Source of the DNA: Aeoliella straminimaris
GTDB lineage: Bacteria; Planctomycetota; Planctomycetia; Pirellulales; Lacipirellulaceae
Reading direction: 5' to 3'
Assembly (NCBI RefSeq): GCF_024054565.1
Contig: NZ_JAMXLR010000062.1
Coordinates: forward strand, 62,001 to 126,000
Length of the DNA stretch: 64,000 nt
Part shown: piece by piece, positions 1 to 8,933 of the stretch
Position numbering within the stretch: position 1 is the first letter of the stretch
How the letters are laid out: each line of letters begins with the position of its first letter
The notes under the pieces: model-generated
Seen by the model: the letters and a program-made list of their open reading frames with translations, nothing else
What the model was told of the DNA's origin: nothing
Databases searched by the model: none
Position numbers and translations under genes: made by a program

Positions 1-623
1 CCTATCACGATGCGGTCACCTGCCAGTGCGATGCTCGCTCCAAACCCACTGTCTGCGTTCGACGGGTCAGAGAAGGTCTGCAGAACATCTCCGGTCGTCA
101 CGTCAAAAAGAACAGTAGTTTCGCCGCCACTTACTAGTGCTGAATTTCCCTCCAAATCCACCGCCACGCCAAACCACTTGTTGCTTGGTGTCGGGGCATC
201 GAAGCTTCGGATGAGTTCACCGCTCGTTGTGTCAAACAGGTGAGCACGTCCGGCATTCTGGCCGTTCGTATCGTCGCCATATTCGCCGATCAGGGCACGA
301 CCGCCATCAATCGCTATCCCCAACCCGAAAGCATCTTTCTCCGTTGGATGTGGATCATTGAATGTGCGCAATAGCGCTCCGGTCGTCCCATTGAAGAGAT
401 GCGCCTGGCCGACATTGTCGCCGAAGGTTTCGTCCGCCCATGCTCCTATCAAGACGGTATTGCCGTCCACTGCCAAGGAAGCGCCAAACTCGTCACCCGG
501 ATGCGACGTTGGATCGTCGAGCGTGAACTGCAAATCGAATGGCTGGCCATTTGCGAGTTGACTGGTGAGGCAGCTCGCGATAGCAAACAGAAGGCACTTC
601 AGCGAATAAAGCGTGGATTTCAT
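1..623 (-). CDS. Secreted FG-GAP repeat protein, partial (5' part only)
   Basis: This gene runs off the left edge; 207 codons of its N-terminal part are visible on the minus strand. The start is the ATG at 623, with a GGAG ribosome binding site at 634-637. The first ~27 residues form a signal peptide (MKSTLYSLKCLLFAIASCL, then an alanine/asparagine cleavage region). After it come short repeats of the form 'FGxxxAxDGxxxLIGxxxD...GxAxLFxxxxGxLxxxFxxP', for example FGASLAVDGNTVLIGA and FGLGIAIDGGRALIGE. That pattern is typical of FG-GAP/integrin-alpha-like beta-propeller blades. Such proteins are exported and bind calcium or surface ligands; the exact role is unknown. It is divergent from the sigma factor gene at 1065. 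Confidence 0.75.
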   Translation of the reverse strand, partial: MKSTLYSLKCLLFAIASCLTSQLANGQPFDLQFTLDDPTSHPGDEFGASLAVDGNTVLIGAWADETFGDNVGQAHLFNGTTGALLRTFNDPHPTEKDAFGLGIAIDGGRALIGEYGDDTNGQNAGRAHLFDTTSGELIRSFDAPTPSNKWFGVAVDLEGNSALVSGGETTVLFDVTTGDVLQTFSDPSNADSGFGASIALAGDRIVI

Positions 624-1064
624 GGCAGGGCATCTCCAAGGAAAGTCGATAGGGAACGGGCTGCCATCGAACAGCAGACCAGTGGAACGAAAAGCCGAAA
701 GAAAGAATGCTCACCTCAGTGGGCGGGCTATTGGCGGCAGCTATTCGTTGGAGATCACTGGCGAATATAAACAAGGTGTCGTCGCGGCCCAGGAGGGACG
801 AATGCCTGACTTGATGCAGTGCTACCTTACCGCCCCCCAGTGGTAAGGTGCAACTAGCGTGATCCTGTAAATCACGCCTGCCTCTACCTATGAATTCGCC
901 ATGCGGATGCGAAAGCGACGCGCCGAGCGCTCAATTTCTCCAAGAATCCAAGAATCTTTGCGCAGCTACGTGGTTTCCCGCCCAAAACTTGCAATTCGGC
1001 TCGATTCGTGGAAGATGGGCGTCGGATTTCTCGTGGCAAGGCGAATCTACTAGTAAGGGGCACC
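624..1064. other. Divergent intergenic region with a short hairpin
   Basis: These 441 bases separate the FG-GAP gene (minus) from the ECF sigma gene (plus), so promoters for both must lie here. I recognise no clear -35/-10 pair. The only evident structure is an 8-bp perfect inverted repeat: ACCTTACC at 824-831 and GGTAAGGT at 842-849, with a 10-base C-rich loop. It could be a terminator, an operator or an RNA hairpin of the sigma leader. No convincing gene is seen. Confidence 0.4.
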
Positions 1065-1712
1065 GTGAACCAGCTATCCACCGCCGATTCCTCCAGCAAC
1101 GCGACGGACCCCTGGAGTGCCACGGTTGCCGCGGCCTGCGACGGCTCGCGTCAGGCCCAGAGCCGGTTGTTTGCCGATTTGCGGTCGTACCTCAGATCGC
1201 GAGCCGCGGCCGGTCTCGACCCACACCTCCAAGTGAAGGTGAGTCCCTCCGACCTGGTGCAAGAGACCTTGATGGAGGCGTATCAGTCATTCGAACGGTT
1301 CGAGGGCAAGACACGTGCTGAACTGCTGGTGTGGCTACAAGGCATTTTGAAACATCGATTGCTGACCGCCCAACGCAAGTTCCACAAAGCCGAGAAGAGA
1401 AGCCTGCGACGCGAAGTCCATATTGACCAGGCTCAGGCGTCGGGATCGCGGTGGGCAGTGACCGACAACGAGCGAACCTCGCCAAGTGGCCAGGTGATGG
1501 CGAACGAAGAGCGCGAGCGGCTGGAAACGGCCATGACTCGCCTGCCCGAACGACAGGAGCAGGCGGTGCGGCTGAGAAACGAGCTGCGGCTCTCCTTTGA
1601 GGAAGTGGGCAAGGTACTGGGTTGCTCGGCCGGTGCAGCGCAAAAACTATGGTCGCGAGCCATCGAGCGGCTTGCTGAGGAACTGACCGATGAAGAGTCG
1701 AGCCATTCATGA
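1065..1712 (+). CDS. ECF-type RNA polymerase sigma factor
   Basis: A 215-residue sigma-70 family protein that should direct RNA polymerase to a small regulon. The sigma-2 region lies at about residues 33-110 (SPSDLVQETLMEAYQSFERF, then a WLQGIL core-binding helix). The sigma-4 helix-turn-helix is at about 154-208 (LPERQEQAVRLR, then LSFEEVGKVLG). The pattern fits the planctomycete-specific sigma subfamily I know as Sig-70_plancto1. I chose the GTG at 1065 because AAGGGG lies at 1055-1060; an ATG at 1008 in the same frame has no ribosome site. The gene overlaps the following kinase gene by 23 bases, so the two are translationally coupled. The pairing of such sigmas with a Ser/Thr kinase suggests control by phosphorylation rather than by a classic anti-sigma factor (inference). 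Confidence 0.85.
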   Translation: MNQLSTADSSSNATDPWSATVAAACDGSRQAQSRLFADLRSYLRSRAAAGLDPHLQVKVSPSDLVQETLMEAYQSFERFEGKTRAELLVWLQGILKHRLLTAQRKFHKAEKRSLRREVHIDQAQASGSRWAVTDNERTSPSGQVMANEERERLETAMTRLPERQEQAVRLRNELRLSFEEVGKVLGCSAGAAQKLWSRAIERLAEELTDEESSHS

Positions 1713-4470
1713 CGATGTGAAGACTGCGGCCGATCCGCCTCACGAGCTCTGCGAGATGCTCGTAGCCTACGACGAGCACGGACCGCTGGACGCCTGGCAG
1801 GAATCGGAGCTGCCAGAGGAATTGCGACAGCGATTCGCCGTGGATCGTCACTGTCTCGATCTGTTGCACCGCGCTTGGCCAGCGGAGCCTCCCCCGGAGC
1901 CGGATCCGGCGTCGCCTCGCGAGTTGGGCGATTTCCGTATCGTCCGTGAAATTGGCAGGGGGGGTATGGGAATCGTGTACGAGGCCGAGCAGCTTTCGCT
2001 GGGCCGCCGCGTAGCGCTCAAGGTGCTTCCCTTTGCAGCGGTGCTCGATGCTAACCAGTTACTGCGGTTCAAGAACGAAGCCCAGGCTGCCGCATCGTTG
2101 CACCGCGAAGGTATCGTGCCGGTGTACGCGGTGGGGTGCGATCGCGGAGTGCACTATTACGCTATGCAGTTGATCGAGGGGCAAACGCTGGCCGAGTGGA
2201 TCGCTGATCAAAGGCACGCGATCGGCTCCTCGCAAGGTGGTAAGCAAGTTTCTTTATCCGCCGACACCGCACCAGTGGCGGAGCTTGAAACGAAGAAGAC
2301 ACAGGCTAGTTCGAATAGCGTTAGACGGGCAGCCGAATTGGCAGCGGAGGCTGCCGAATCGCTTGAATATGCCCACGAGCAAGGCATTGTGCACCGCGAC
2401 ATCAAGCCATCCAACCTGTTGGTCGATAGCCGGGGACGGGCCTGGATCACCGACTTTGGGCTCGCCAGGGTGGAAGCCAATCCGGCCCTTACGGCTTCCG
2501 GAGACATGCTCGGTACGCTCCGCTATATGTCTCCCGAGCAAGCGACCGGCAAAGCAACCGACGTTAATCACCGTGCCGATGTGTACGGGCTTGGTGCTGC
2601 GCTCTACGAGATGCTCATACTCCGCCCGGTGCACGACGCCAAGGAGCGGGGACGATTGCTCAAGCAGATCGCCGACGACGAGCCGAGCGGGTTAAGGAGC
2701 CTGAATTTCCAGGTGCCGATCGACCTGGAAACGATCGTGCTGAAGTCGCTGGCCAAGGATCCCGTTGACCGCTACGACACAGCGGGCGCGATGGCGGCGG
2801 ACCTGCGGCGCTTTTTGGCGGGCAATGAAATCTCGGCCCGCCGTCCTGGTCTTATCGAACGCGCGAAGCGGTGGTTGCGGCGCAGGCCACATGTGGCAAT
2901 GTCGCTGGCCGCGATCATCGCCGTCTTGCTGATCGCATCGACTGTTGCTACGGCCATAAGTCGCCAATCGCAGCGCGACACAGCTGCGGCGCTCACGTCC
3001 GCCGACGCGAATTTCGACCTAGCCATGAAGGCCATCGACCGAGCGGTGAAAACGGGCGAAGACGACGGCATCAACCGGCAGGAAGAAATGCTGCAGGACG
3101 CGGCCAAGCTATACCGACAGTTGGTTCCGCCCGTGTCTACCACCCCGCGAGAGTTGACGAACAAAGAGAGGACGTTTCACCAGCGGCGGAGCGAGGTTCT
3201 CTATCGCCTCGCCGCGCTGCAGCGTCAACGAGGAGACTACAAAGTAGCCGAACAAACGGCACGCGAAGCGATCGAGGCAGGCCAAGGCTTAGTGAAGCGC
3301 GACCCGGGAGATCCCGCGGCGGCAAGGATACTGGCGGTCGGCTATAACTCTCTCGGCGACGTGTACTACAAATCAATGCACTACGTCGAGGCCGAACACG
3401 TCTACTCCGCCGGGTTGCCCGTGGTTTACGCCGCTCGCGAAATGCCAGACGCGCTAGTGGAGACCGAAGCCTGGCTGCTTGGCGGCCTGGCCCGTGTGCA
3501 CTGGGTATTCAATCGTCATGAACAGGCGGAAGACGCTTTCAGTGTTGCACTGAAAGCGGAGGAGCGATTGCTATCGGGTGCCGATCGCGATTCAACGGCA
3601 CTCAGCAACCATGCCGGTACGTTGAACGACTACGCAATGCTGTTGCATAACCAAGGAAAACGACATGAGGCGATAATTCACCTAAAGCAGGCCGTTGCTT
3701 TGGAGCTTGAAGCCCGGGAAGTGGCCCCGGAGAATACCTCCATACCGCTGTTTCTCCACCATCACCTGTGCCTGTTGGCGAGAGAATATAACAGTGCGGG
3801 CGACGACCAGGCATGCTTGGATACCTGTCAGCTGATAGCGACTAACTTGCCGAGGAAACTAAGAAGCTATTCGTCGGCCGCCGAATTCGGTTCGTACACG
3901 CTGGAACATCTGAAGCAGGCAAAATCGCTCCCCGCAGGCAAGCTTGCGGAGCACCAGGCACAGGTTCGCATATGGCTCGCCGAGGCGGTTGTCGCTCCCG
4001 AGTTCGAGCCAGAATTCCTCCACAGGCACGTAGGTTTACTGACGCAGTCGCCGGACTCCATCACGTACGATCCGCAGACCGCCGTGACACTTGGCAAGCG
4101 ACTGGTACGCACAAGGCCGGAGGTTGCCCGGTTCTGGACGATGCTGGCCTTGGCCCATACTCGCAGCGGAGACCCTGCGGCGGCTACAGAAGCGATTGCC
4201 CGGGCCGAAGGGGCGACGCAGGACGCGGATTCGGATACGGACTTGCTCATCGTCAGGACGTTGATCTGCCAAGCCAGTGGGGATGTCGAACAGGCGAAGG
4301 CCTGCTACCAGGAACTCGCCGCGTGGCGCAGCGAGCATGAGCACCAGATGGAGGACAGCGAGTGGCACCTGCGGCTTGTAGCCGAGCTGGATGGCATTTT
4401 TGCAGACCTGGAGACGTCTTCAGCGACGGCCGGCACTATCAAACAACACCACCACGAGGTCGCACCGTGA
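1690..4470 (+). CDS. Membrane Ser/Thr protein kinase with TPR domain
   Basis: A 926-residue Hanks-type kinase. The kinase domain spans about residues 82-378: glycine loop GRGGMG at 89-94, lysine K111, HRD 235-237 and DFG 255-257. SPEQ follows where APE usually stands. All catalytic residues are present, so it should be active. A basic stretch (RAKRWLRRRP) precedes a single membrane helix at about 403-424. The rest (~430-926) is helical with tetratricopeptide character and probably extracytoplasmic or protein-binding. The ATG at 1690 lies within the sigma factor gene and follows GAGGAA. The stop overlaps the GTG of the next gene. It probably phosphorylates the adjacent sigma factor, as proposed for planctomycete sigma/kinase pairs (inference). 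Confidence 0.9.
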   Translation: MKSRAIHDDVKTAADPPHELCEMLVAYDEHGPLDAWQESELPEELRQRFAVDRHCLDLLHRAWPAEPPPEPDPASPRELGDFRIVREIGRGGMGIVYEAEQLSLGRRVALKVLPFAAVLDANQLLRFKNEAQAAASLHREGIVPVYAVGCDRGVHYYAMQLIEGQTLAEWIADQRHAIGSSQGGKQVSLSADTAPVAELETKKTQASSNSVRRAAELAAEAAESLEYAHEQGIVHRDIKPSNLLVDSRGRAWITDFGLARVEANPALTASGDMLGTLRYMSPEQATGKATDVNHRADVYGLGAALYEMLILRPVHDAKERGRLLKQIADDEPSGLRSLNFQVPIDLETIVLKSLAKDPVDRYDTAGAMAADLRRFLAGNEISARRPGLIERAKRWLRRRPHVAMSLAAIIAVLLIASTVATAISRQSQRDTAAALTSADANFDLAMKAIDRAVKTGEDDGINRQEEMLQDAAKLYRQLVPPVSTTPRELTNKERTFHQRRSEVLYRLAALQRQRGDYKVAEQTAREAIEAGQGLVKRDPGDPAAARILAVGYNSLGDVYYKSMHYVEAEHVYSAGLPVVYAAREMPDALVETEAWLLGGLARVHWVFNRHEQAEDAFSVALKAEERLLSGADRDSTALSNHAGTLNDYAMLLHNQGKRHEAIIHLKQAVALELEAREVAPENTSIPLFLHHHLCLLAREYNSAGDDQACLDTCQLIATNLPRKLRSYSSAAEFGSYTLEHLKQAKSLPAGKLAEHQAQVRIWLAEAVVAPEFEPEFLHRHVGLLTQSPDSITYDPQTAVTLGKRLVRTRPEVARFWTMLALAHTRSGDPAAATEAIARAEGATQDADSDTDLLIVRTLICQASGDVEQAKACYQELAAWRSEHEHQMEDSEWHLRLVAELDGIFADLETSSATAGTIKQHHHEVAP

Positions 4471-5408
4471 CGGATAGAACCAAGACACGGGCCGCGGGCT
4501 TTACGCTCGTTGAACTCCTCGTCGTGATCGCAATCATCGGCGTACTGGTCGCCTTGTTGCTTCCAGCGGTGCAGTCGGCCCGTGAGTCTGCTCGTCGTAC
4601 AACATGTTTGAATAACCTCAAGCAACAAATCCTGACGGTGCACGCCTATCACGACACACACGGCATCATACCGCCGGTGTACAACGGCTCGCAGGATCCA
4701 TTTGCTGGCTTTCTGCTGGGTATCACCAGTCATTCCTGGCGATCTGCGGTGCTGCCGTACATGGAGCAGCAAGCTTTGTTCGACAGGATCGACTTCGACG
4801 CCTACGCAACGGACGTGGTGAATCAGCCCGCTGCCACGACACCGCTCGAAGTCTTCCACTGCCCGAGCACTCCCCGGAACAACGCACTGGCTCGGGGATT
4901 ATGGGTCGGCCGGGGCCGACTGGACGAGACGCTCTCTGCGGCAGTAACCGACTACAATGCTTCGGAAGGGATTATGGACGGCAAGCTTTGCATCCCCGGC
5001 GGCTGGGGCGAAGTGATCGACAACCGACAGCGCAAAGTACGCTTTGCCAACGTCACCGACGGCTTAAGCCAAACCTTGTTACTACTCGAGCGAGGTGGGC
5101 TGCCCGATCTCTATCAGGAAGACCAGCACACACCGCATGACCCGCCAAGGTTCCGCACATGGGGCAATGTTGGCTTATGGGCCATCAGCGCCGAGACGAT
5201 GATGAATCATCTCAGCAACGAACATGGCACACCGATGGTTAACTACGACAACGCGAAGGGCATTTACTCGTTTCACCCCGGAGGCGCCCAGACCGCGTTT
5301 GGCGATGGCGCCGTGCATTGGCTGACTGAAGACGTAGATAACGACATCTTGGCGGCTCTCATCACCCGGGATGGCGGTGAGTGGGTCGATCTCGATTCGA
5401 TCCGATAA
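4467..5408 (+). CDS. DUF1559 prepilin-like protein
   Basis: A 313-residue protein with a type IV pilin-type N-terminus: [15 protein letters not shown], a glycine before the cleavage site and the conserved glutamate five residues in. It then has the planctomycete DUF1559 signature ([23 protein letters not shown]) and a C-terminal H-x(n)-FGDGAVHWL segment. These proteins are exported as pseudopilins; their role is unknown, perhaps surface fibres or envelope assembly. The GTG at 4467 overlaps the TGA of the kinase gene (GTGA), so the gene is coupled to the sigma/kinase operon. The reading frame stays open further upstream, but only inside the kinase gene. Confidence 0.88.
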   Translation: MTDRTKTRAAGFTLVELLVVIAIIGVLVALLLPAVQSARESARRTTCLNNLKQQILTVHAYHDTHGIIPPVYNGSQDPFAGFLLGITSHSWRSAVLPYMEQQALFDRIDFDAYATDVVNQPAATTPLEVFHCPSTPRNNALARGLWVGRGRLDETLSAAVTDYNASEGIMDGKLCIPGGWGEVIDNRQRKVRFANVTDGLSQTLLLLERGGLPDLYQEDQHTPHDPPRFRTWGNVGLWAISAETMMNHLSNEHGTPMVNYDNAKGIYSFHPGGAQTAFGDGAVHWLTEDVDNDILAALITRDGGEWVDLDSIR

Positions 5409-5472
5409 GTTCCTTGTCGACGGATGCGACGGCAGCTCACGCAACTAGATTACGGCCTTGATTCACCCAGCT

Positions 5473-6324
5473 ATGCCTACCCCGACAGCCTATCGCATAT
5501 GCCTCTTGCTCCTGTGGTTGTTCACAGCCGGGTCTCATCGATCCGCCGCCGAGGTTCGCATTTGGTCATTCGAGGCCACGGTGACCGAAATCGACGACGA
5601 AGACCAGTTGCTGGGAGATGTTCGCTTGGGTGACACAGTGAAGGGGTCATTTGCCTACGACCTCGACAACCCAGGTTATCTCGACGGTCCGGAAAGTGCT
5701 TGGTATGACCACCCCACACAGTTTGCCGGGGTCGAAGTGGAGCTAATCAATCCTCGGACTGAGATGACACAAGTGTGGTTGCCTCAACCCACTTTTGAAG
5801 TCTCGGTGACCGAGTGCCTCATCTTCACCGATTGCCATGACGCGGTGATCATGTATCAGAGCGTCCTTCCCCCGCGACCAGCGCTCAACGACTGGCTGTT
5901 CGTCCAATTCTCTGGACCAGAGGTAATCGATGACCTTAATCTACCAACGGAATGGATCCTGGATGACTGGCCATTCGGTATTGTCGCCATCGGTGCTGCC
6001 GGTATCCTCGACGGCATCACAGCACAAATCTACGAGATCACCCCGATCCTAGCTGGCGATTTCAATCGCGACGACAAAGTCGACGCCCAAGACTACGAGA
6101 AGTGGAAATCAGAGTTCGGAGCGGACGCCACGAGCTGGGCCGACGGAAACCGGGACGGAGTGGTGAATCTCGCTGACTACACCTCTTGGCGCAATAACCT
6201 GGGCTCCGTCGCGGCGGCCATGGACCCTGGCAGCCAGAAGATCCCGGAGCCAATGGGAGGCGCTTTGCTCGGAGTATGCCTATTGGCTTGGCACGTGGGT
6301 CGTAACAGAGGGTGCACAGTTTAA
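5473..6324 (+). CDS. PEP-CTERM sorted secreted protein with dockerin-like segment
   Basis: A 283-residue exported protein. The N-terminus is a signal peptide (MPTPTAYRICLLLLWLF). The middle has 'WSFEATVTEID..' followed by 'LGDTVKGSFAYDLD', a beta-rich pattern common in PEP-CTERM proteins of unknown function. Near the C-terminus are two EF-hand-like calcium loops (GDFNRDDKVDAQDY and GNRDGVVNLADY) in a dockerin-like arrangement. The tail is PEP-CTERM: IPEPMGG, a hydrophobic stretch, then basic residues. The ATG at 5473 is preferred; a TTG at 5458 in frame is an alternative, and neither has a strong ribosome site. It lies 64 bases after the DUF1559 gene and may be in the same operon. An exosortase elsewhere in the genome would process it. 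Confidence 0.75.
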   Translation: MPTPTAYRICLLLLWLFTAGSHRSAAEVRIWSFEATVTEIDDEDQLLGDVRLGDTVKGSFAYDLDNPGYLDGPESAWYDHPTQFAGVEVELINPRTEMTQVWLPQPTFEVSVTECLIFTDCHDAVIMYQSVLPPRPALNDWLFVQFSGPEVIDDLNLPTEWILDDWPFGIVAIGAAGILDGITAQIYEITPILAGDFNRDDKVDAQDYEKWKSEFGADATSWADGNRDGVVNLADYTSWRNNLGSVAAAMDPGSQKIPEPMGGALLGVCLLAWHVGRNRGCTV

Positions 6325-7233
6325 CGCAATTTCGCTAGAGGCCGAACTCACATCGGTGATTTCAACCTCAGCAGGAAGCAAGGGGCTGCTTAAGTGCCTC
6401 AAGCAGCATACTCGACCCAGTAGACGCCACGGTCATCATGATGCAGCCGGGCGGATAAGCGCTACATCTGCGAGGCTGCCTGGAGAGGAGTGTGAGTTGC
6501 CGAGATAGAGCGATTGGCACCCGCGAGACCACTACGCGAAGCTTCTGGGGTATCGACGACCCGTGGTACTGGCGGAACTCGGAGCGCTGATGCATAGATC
6601 AGACCGCTGTGCTCCAAAATCTTTGTAGCGCTATCGCGACCTGCATGAATGATGTGATCAAGGCAATCTCATTCATCGTCGAATGACTGGTAAGACGGCA
6701 CGCGTCAATAACGGAATACGTTGTTGGTGCGCGACAGCAGATCCCGCAACAGTTCCGATCGAACACAACCGCAAACTTCCTATGTTACCGACGCCAAATT
6801 CCATCAAAAACTCCAGCGAGCGAATGTACTAAGGGTGCGGTGAAAGAAGGGGGGGTGGGCCCCCTCACCGAGCTAGCCGTTTCTTATGAGCAGCCACTTG
6901 TGCGGTCCGCATCCACTTTGCACTGAGCCGCGCGTCGGCCGCTCTCAATGCTTCAAGCAGTTCCCAAACGATCGCTAAAGAACCATCACACAGCGCGCAT
7001 CGTGCGTTCATGGTCACTAGTGTTTGTACATGGCCAATCGGAATTGATCACAACGAGACGCGACGCCGGCGCACCATTTTGAGAAACTGCGCGCTAACTG
7101 ATTGACAAGCAGCGATCGACAGAGTTATACGTGACGTCGATCGCTGCGCGCCGCGCGGCGCAAGAAGCGGCCCGGTCAAGTGCGTCAACACTCGACCGGG
7201 CCTAGGACACAACCTACATGGGAGGTTGCAGCC
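6325..7233. other. Long non-coding stretch leading into the mobile-element remnant
   Basis: About 900 bases with no gene I can support. A G/C-rich hairpin candidate lies at 6839-6869 (GGTGA and TCACC arms around a run of seven G and one of five C). From 7109 on there are stacked palindromes, listed separately. The left boundary of the decayed integrative element is probably within this stretch, but I cannot place it. Confidence 0.4.
7109..7202. repeat. Three stacked inverted repeats upstream of the ardC-like gene
   Basis: Within 94 bases there are three palindromic structures. First, a perfect 12-bp inverted repeat: GCAGCGATCGAC at 7109-7120 and GTCGATCGCTGC at 7136-7147, with a 15-base spacer. 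Second, a 14-base self-complementary sequence GCGCCGCGCGGCGC at 7148-7161. Third, a perfect 9-bp repeat: GGCCCGGTC at 7169-7177 and GACCGGGCC at 7194-7202. They end 31 bases before the ATG at 7234. Such clusters occur at operators, plasmid or element origins and transfer origins; which applies here is unknown. Confidence 0.7.
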
Positions 7234-8151
7234 ATGTCTCGTAATGTAAGCCGCTGCGCTGCGCGCAGCAAGTCGCGCCGCTCGGTCTACCAACTGGTAA
7301 CCGAGCAGATCATTGAAGCTTTAGAACGTGGTGTCGTTCCCTGGCGGCGGCCCTGGCGGGGGGAACAAGCAGCGCCTCGCAGCGCTACCAGCGACAAGCC
7401 CTACCGCGGCGTCAACGCGTTCCTGCTCGCCATGCAGGCCGATGCCCTGGGGCTCGAGAGCCCCTACTGGCTGACCTACAAGCAGGCTCAAGCATTGGGC
7501 GGCCAGGTCCGTCGGGGAGAACGGTCGACGTTGATCACGTTCTGGACTGAGTGGACTCCCAAAGAGCCCCGCGGCGAGAACGAAGCGCCGGGCAAGATCC
7601 CGGTGCTTCGCTACTACCAGGTGTTTCACGCCAGCCAGTGCGACGGACTCGGCGCCCGTTACACGGCCGCACCGGACACACCGGCCAACCCGTTCGAGCC
7701 GATCGAGCGGTGCGAAGAGGTCGTCCGCAAGATCGTGAGTGGTCCGCGGATCGAGTCCGCTGGCTTCTCGGCCTGCTACCGGCCGTTGTCCGATACGGTC
7801 CGCATGCCTGCCCCTGAGCGATTCGATACGCCGCAGGCCTATTACGCCACGCTGTTTCACGAGCTGATCCACTCCACCGGTCATCGCGACCGCCTGGCCC
7901 GCGCGGCGATCGTCGAGCCACAGCAGTTTGGCTCGGATCCCTACGGCCGCGAGGAACTGGTCGCCGAGATGGGCGCCGCGTTCCTGATGGGCCATTGCGG
8001 CATCGAGGCCACCACGATCGACAATACGGCCAGCTACATCGACGGCTGGCTGCGGGTGATCCGCGAGGATGCGCGGTTGGTGATCCAGAGCGCGGCCGCA
8101 GCCCAAAAGGCGGCGGACTGGGTGCTGGGCCGGAAAGGGGGTGAGGCATGA
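7234..8151 (+). CDS. ArdC-like protein: ssDNA-binding domain plus zincin metallopeptidase domain
   Basis: A 305-residue protein with the two-part layout of ArdC antirestriction proteins. The N-terminal domain (about 17-145) carries the ArdC signature: SVYQLVTEQIIEALERGVVPW, then YRGVN. The C-terminal part is a zincin-like peptidase with HELIH at 209-213 in the context FHELIHSTGH and a downstream REELVAE supplying the third ligand (E241). Family members are carried by plasmids and integrative elements and bind single-stranded DNA on entry to a new host; some block restriction. The ATG at 7234 is preceded by GGGAGG at 7220-7225. Its stop overlaps the start of the next gene (ATGA), so the two are one operon. 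It is probably cargo of a degenerate integrative element. Confidence 0.85.
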   Translation: MSRNVSRCAARSKSRRSVYQLVTEQIIEALERGVVPWRRPWRGEQAAPRSATSDKPYRGVNAFLLAMQADALGLESPYWLTYKQAQALGGQVRRGERSTLITFWTEWTPKEPRGENEAPGKIPVLRYYQVFHASQCDGLGARYTAAPDTPANPFEPIERCEEVVRKIVSGPRIESAGFSACYRPLSDTVRMPAPERFDTPQAYYATLFHELIHSTGHRDRLARAAIVEPQQFGSDPYGREELVAEMGAAFLMGHCGIEATTIDNTASYIDGWLRVIREDARLVIQSAAAAQKAADWVLGRKGGEA

Positions 8152-8807
8152 ACGCCGTTTGCCCATTGTTTGAACGGTATCGGCCCACCCGTTGGGAAGA
8201 TCTGGTCGGTCAGGCGAAGATCGTCCGGCGGATTGGCCGGCTCCAGGAGCGCGGAGGACTGGCGGGCCGCGCCTACTGGATCAGCGGTCAGTCGGGTACC
8301 GGTAAGACAACCGTCGCCCGGTTGATCGCCCAGGAGGTCGCCGATCCCTTGAACGTGGAGGAGGTCGACGCCACCGGACTGTCGGCGGCCGCCATCCGCA
8401 GTCTGGAGCAAGAGTCGCAGCTCTACGGGATGGGCCCGCTATCAGGGCGGTGTTACCTGGTGAACGAAGCGCACGGACTGAACCGGGCAGCGGTGCGGCA
8501 GCTGCTGACCACGCTGGAGCGGATCCCCGGGCACGTGGTGTGGGCGTTCACGACGACCAACGACGGCCAGGAGGGGCTGTTTGAGGAACTCGACGACGCC
8601 CACCCGCTGCTCTCGCGGTGCATCGAGCTGCCGCTGGCCCGGCGGGGTTTGGCGGAGGCGTTTGCCGAACGGGCCCGCGAGATCGCCATCCGCGAGGATC
8701 TCGACGGCCGGCCGCCCGCGGCCTATCTCGAGCTGGTCCGCCAGAAGCGGAACAACCTGCGGGCAGTGCTTCAGGAAATCGAAGCGGGCGCGATGCTGGT
8801 CGAGTGA
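8148..8807 (+). CDS. Clamp-loader-like AAA+ ATPase
   Basis: A 219-residue AAA+ protein resembling the ATPase core of DnaX and RFC small subunits, but lacking their C-terminal collar. It starts with the clamp-loader opening 'ERYRPTRWEDLVGQ', followed by Walker A GQSGTGKTT (47-55). The Walker B position reads CYLVNEAH (102-109), with asparagine N106 where DEAx is expected. Sensor 1 (TTTN, 135-138) and the SRC arginine-finger motif (156-158) are intact. It overlaps the ArdC-like gene by four bases. A mobile element might use it to load a clamp or remodel DNA during establishment; this is inference. A RuvB or DnaA-type helicase loader is less likely because of SRC. Confidence 0.8.
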   Translation: MNAVCPLFERYRPTRWEDLVGQAKIVRRIGRLQERGGLAGRAYWISGQSGTGKTTVARLIAQEVADPLNVEEVDATGLSAAAIRSLEQESQLYGMGPLSGRCYLVNEAHGLNRAAVRQLLTTLERIPGHVVWAFTTTNDGQEGLFEELDDAHPLLSRCIELPLARRGLAEAFAERAREIAIREDLDGRPPAAYLELVRQKRNNLRAVLQEIEAGAMLVE

Positions 8808-8933
8808 CGACGGCGCGGCGGCTGGGAACATTCTCAGCCGCCCCGCAGTGTAGCGCGGAGCAACTACTCGCCTAGCCTCAGTACGTTGCGCTAGCTGGTC
8901 CAACTAGCCGCCCGCGATGGAGCGCGGGCAATC

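Noticed and set aside
7109-7202. A CRISPR array
   Set aside because: The repeats are inverted and differ from each other; there are no regularly spaced direct repeats or cas genes in the window.
7321-8166. A 281-codon minus-strand frame opposite the ArdC-like gene
   Set aside because: The plus-strand gene has strong motifs, a ribosome site and an ATGA overlap with its partner; the minus frame has none.
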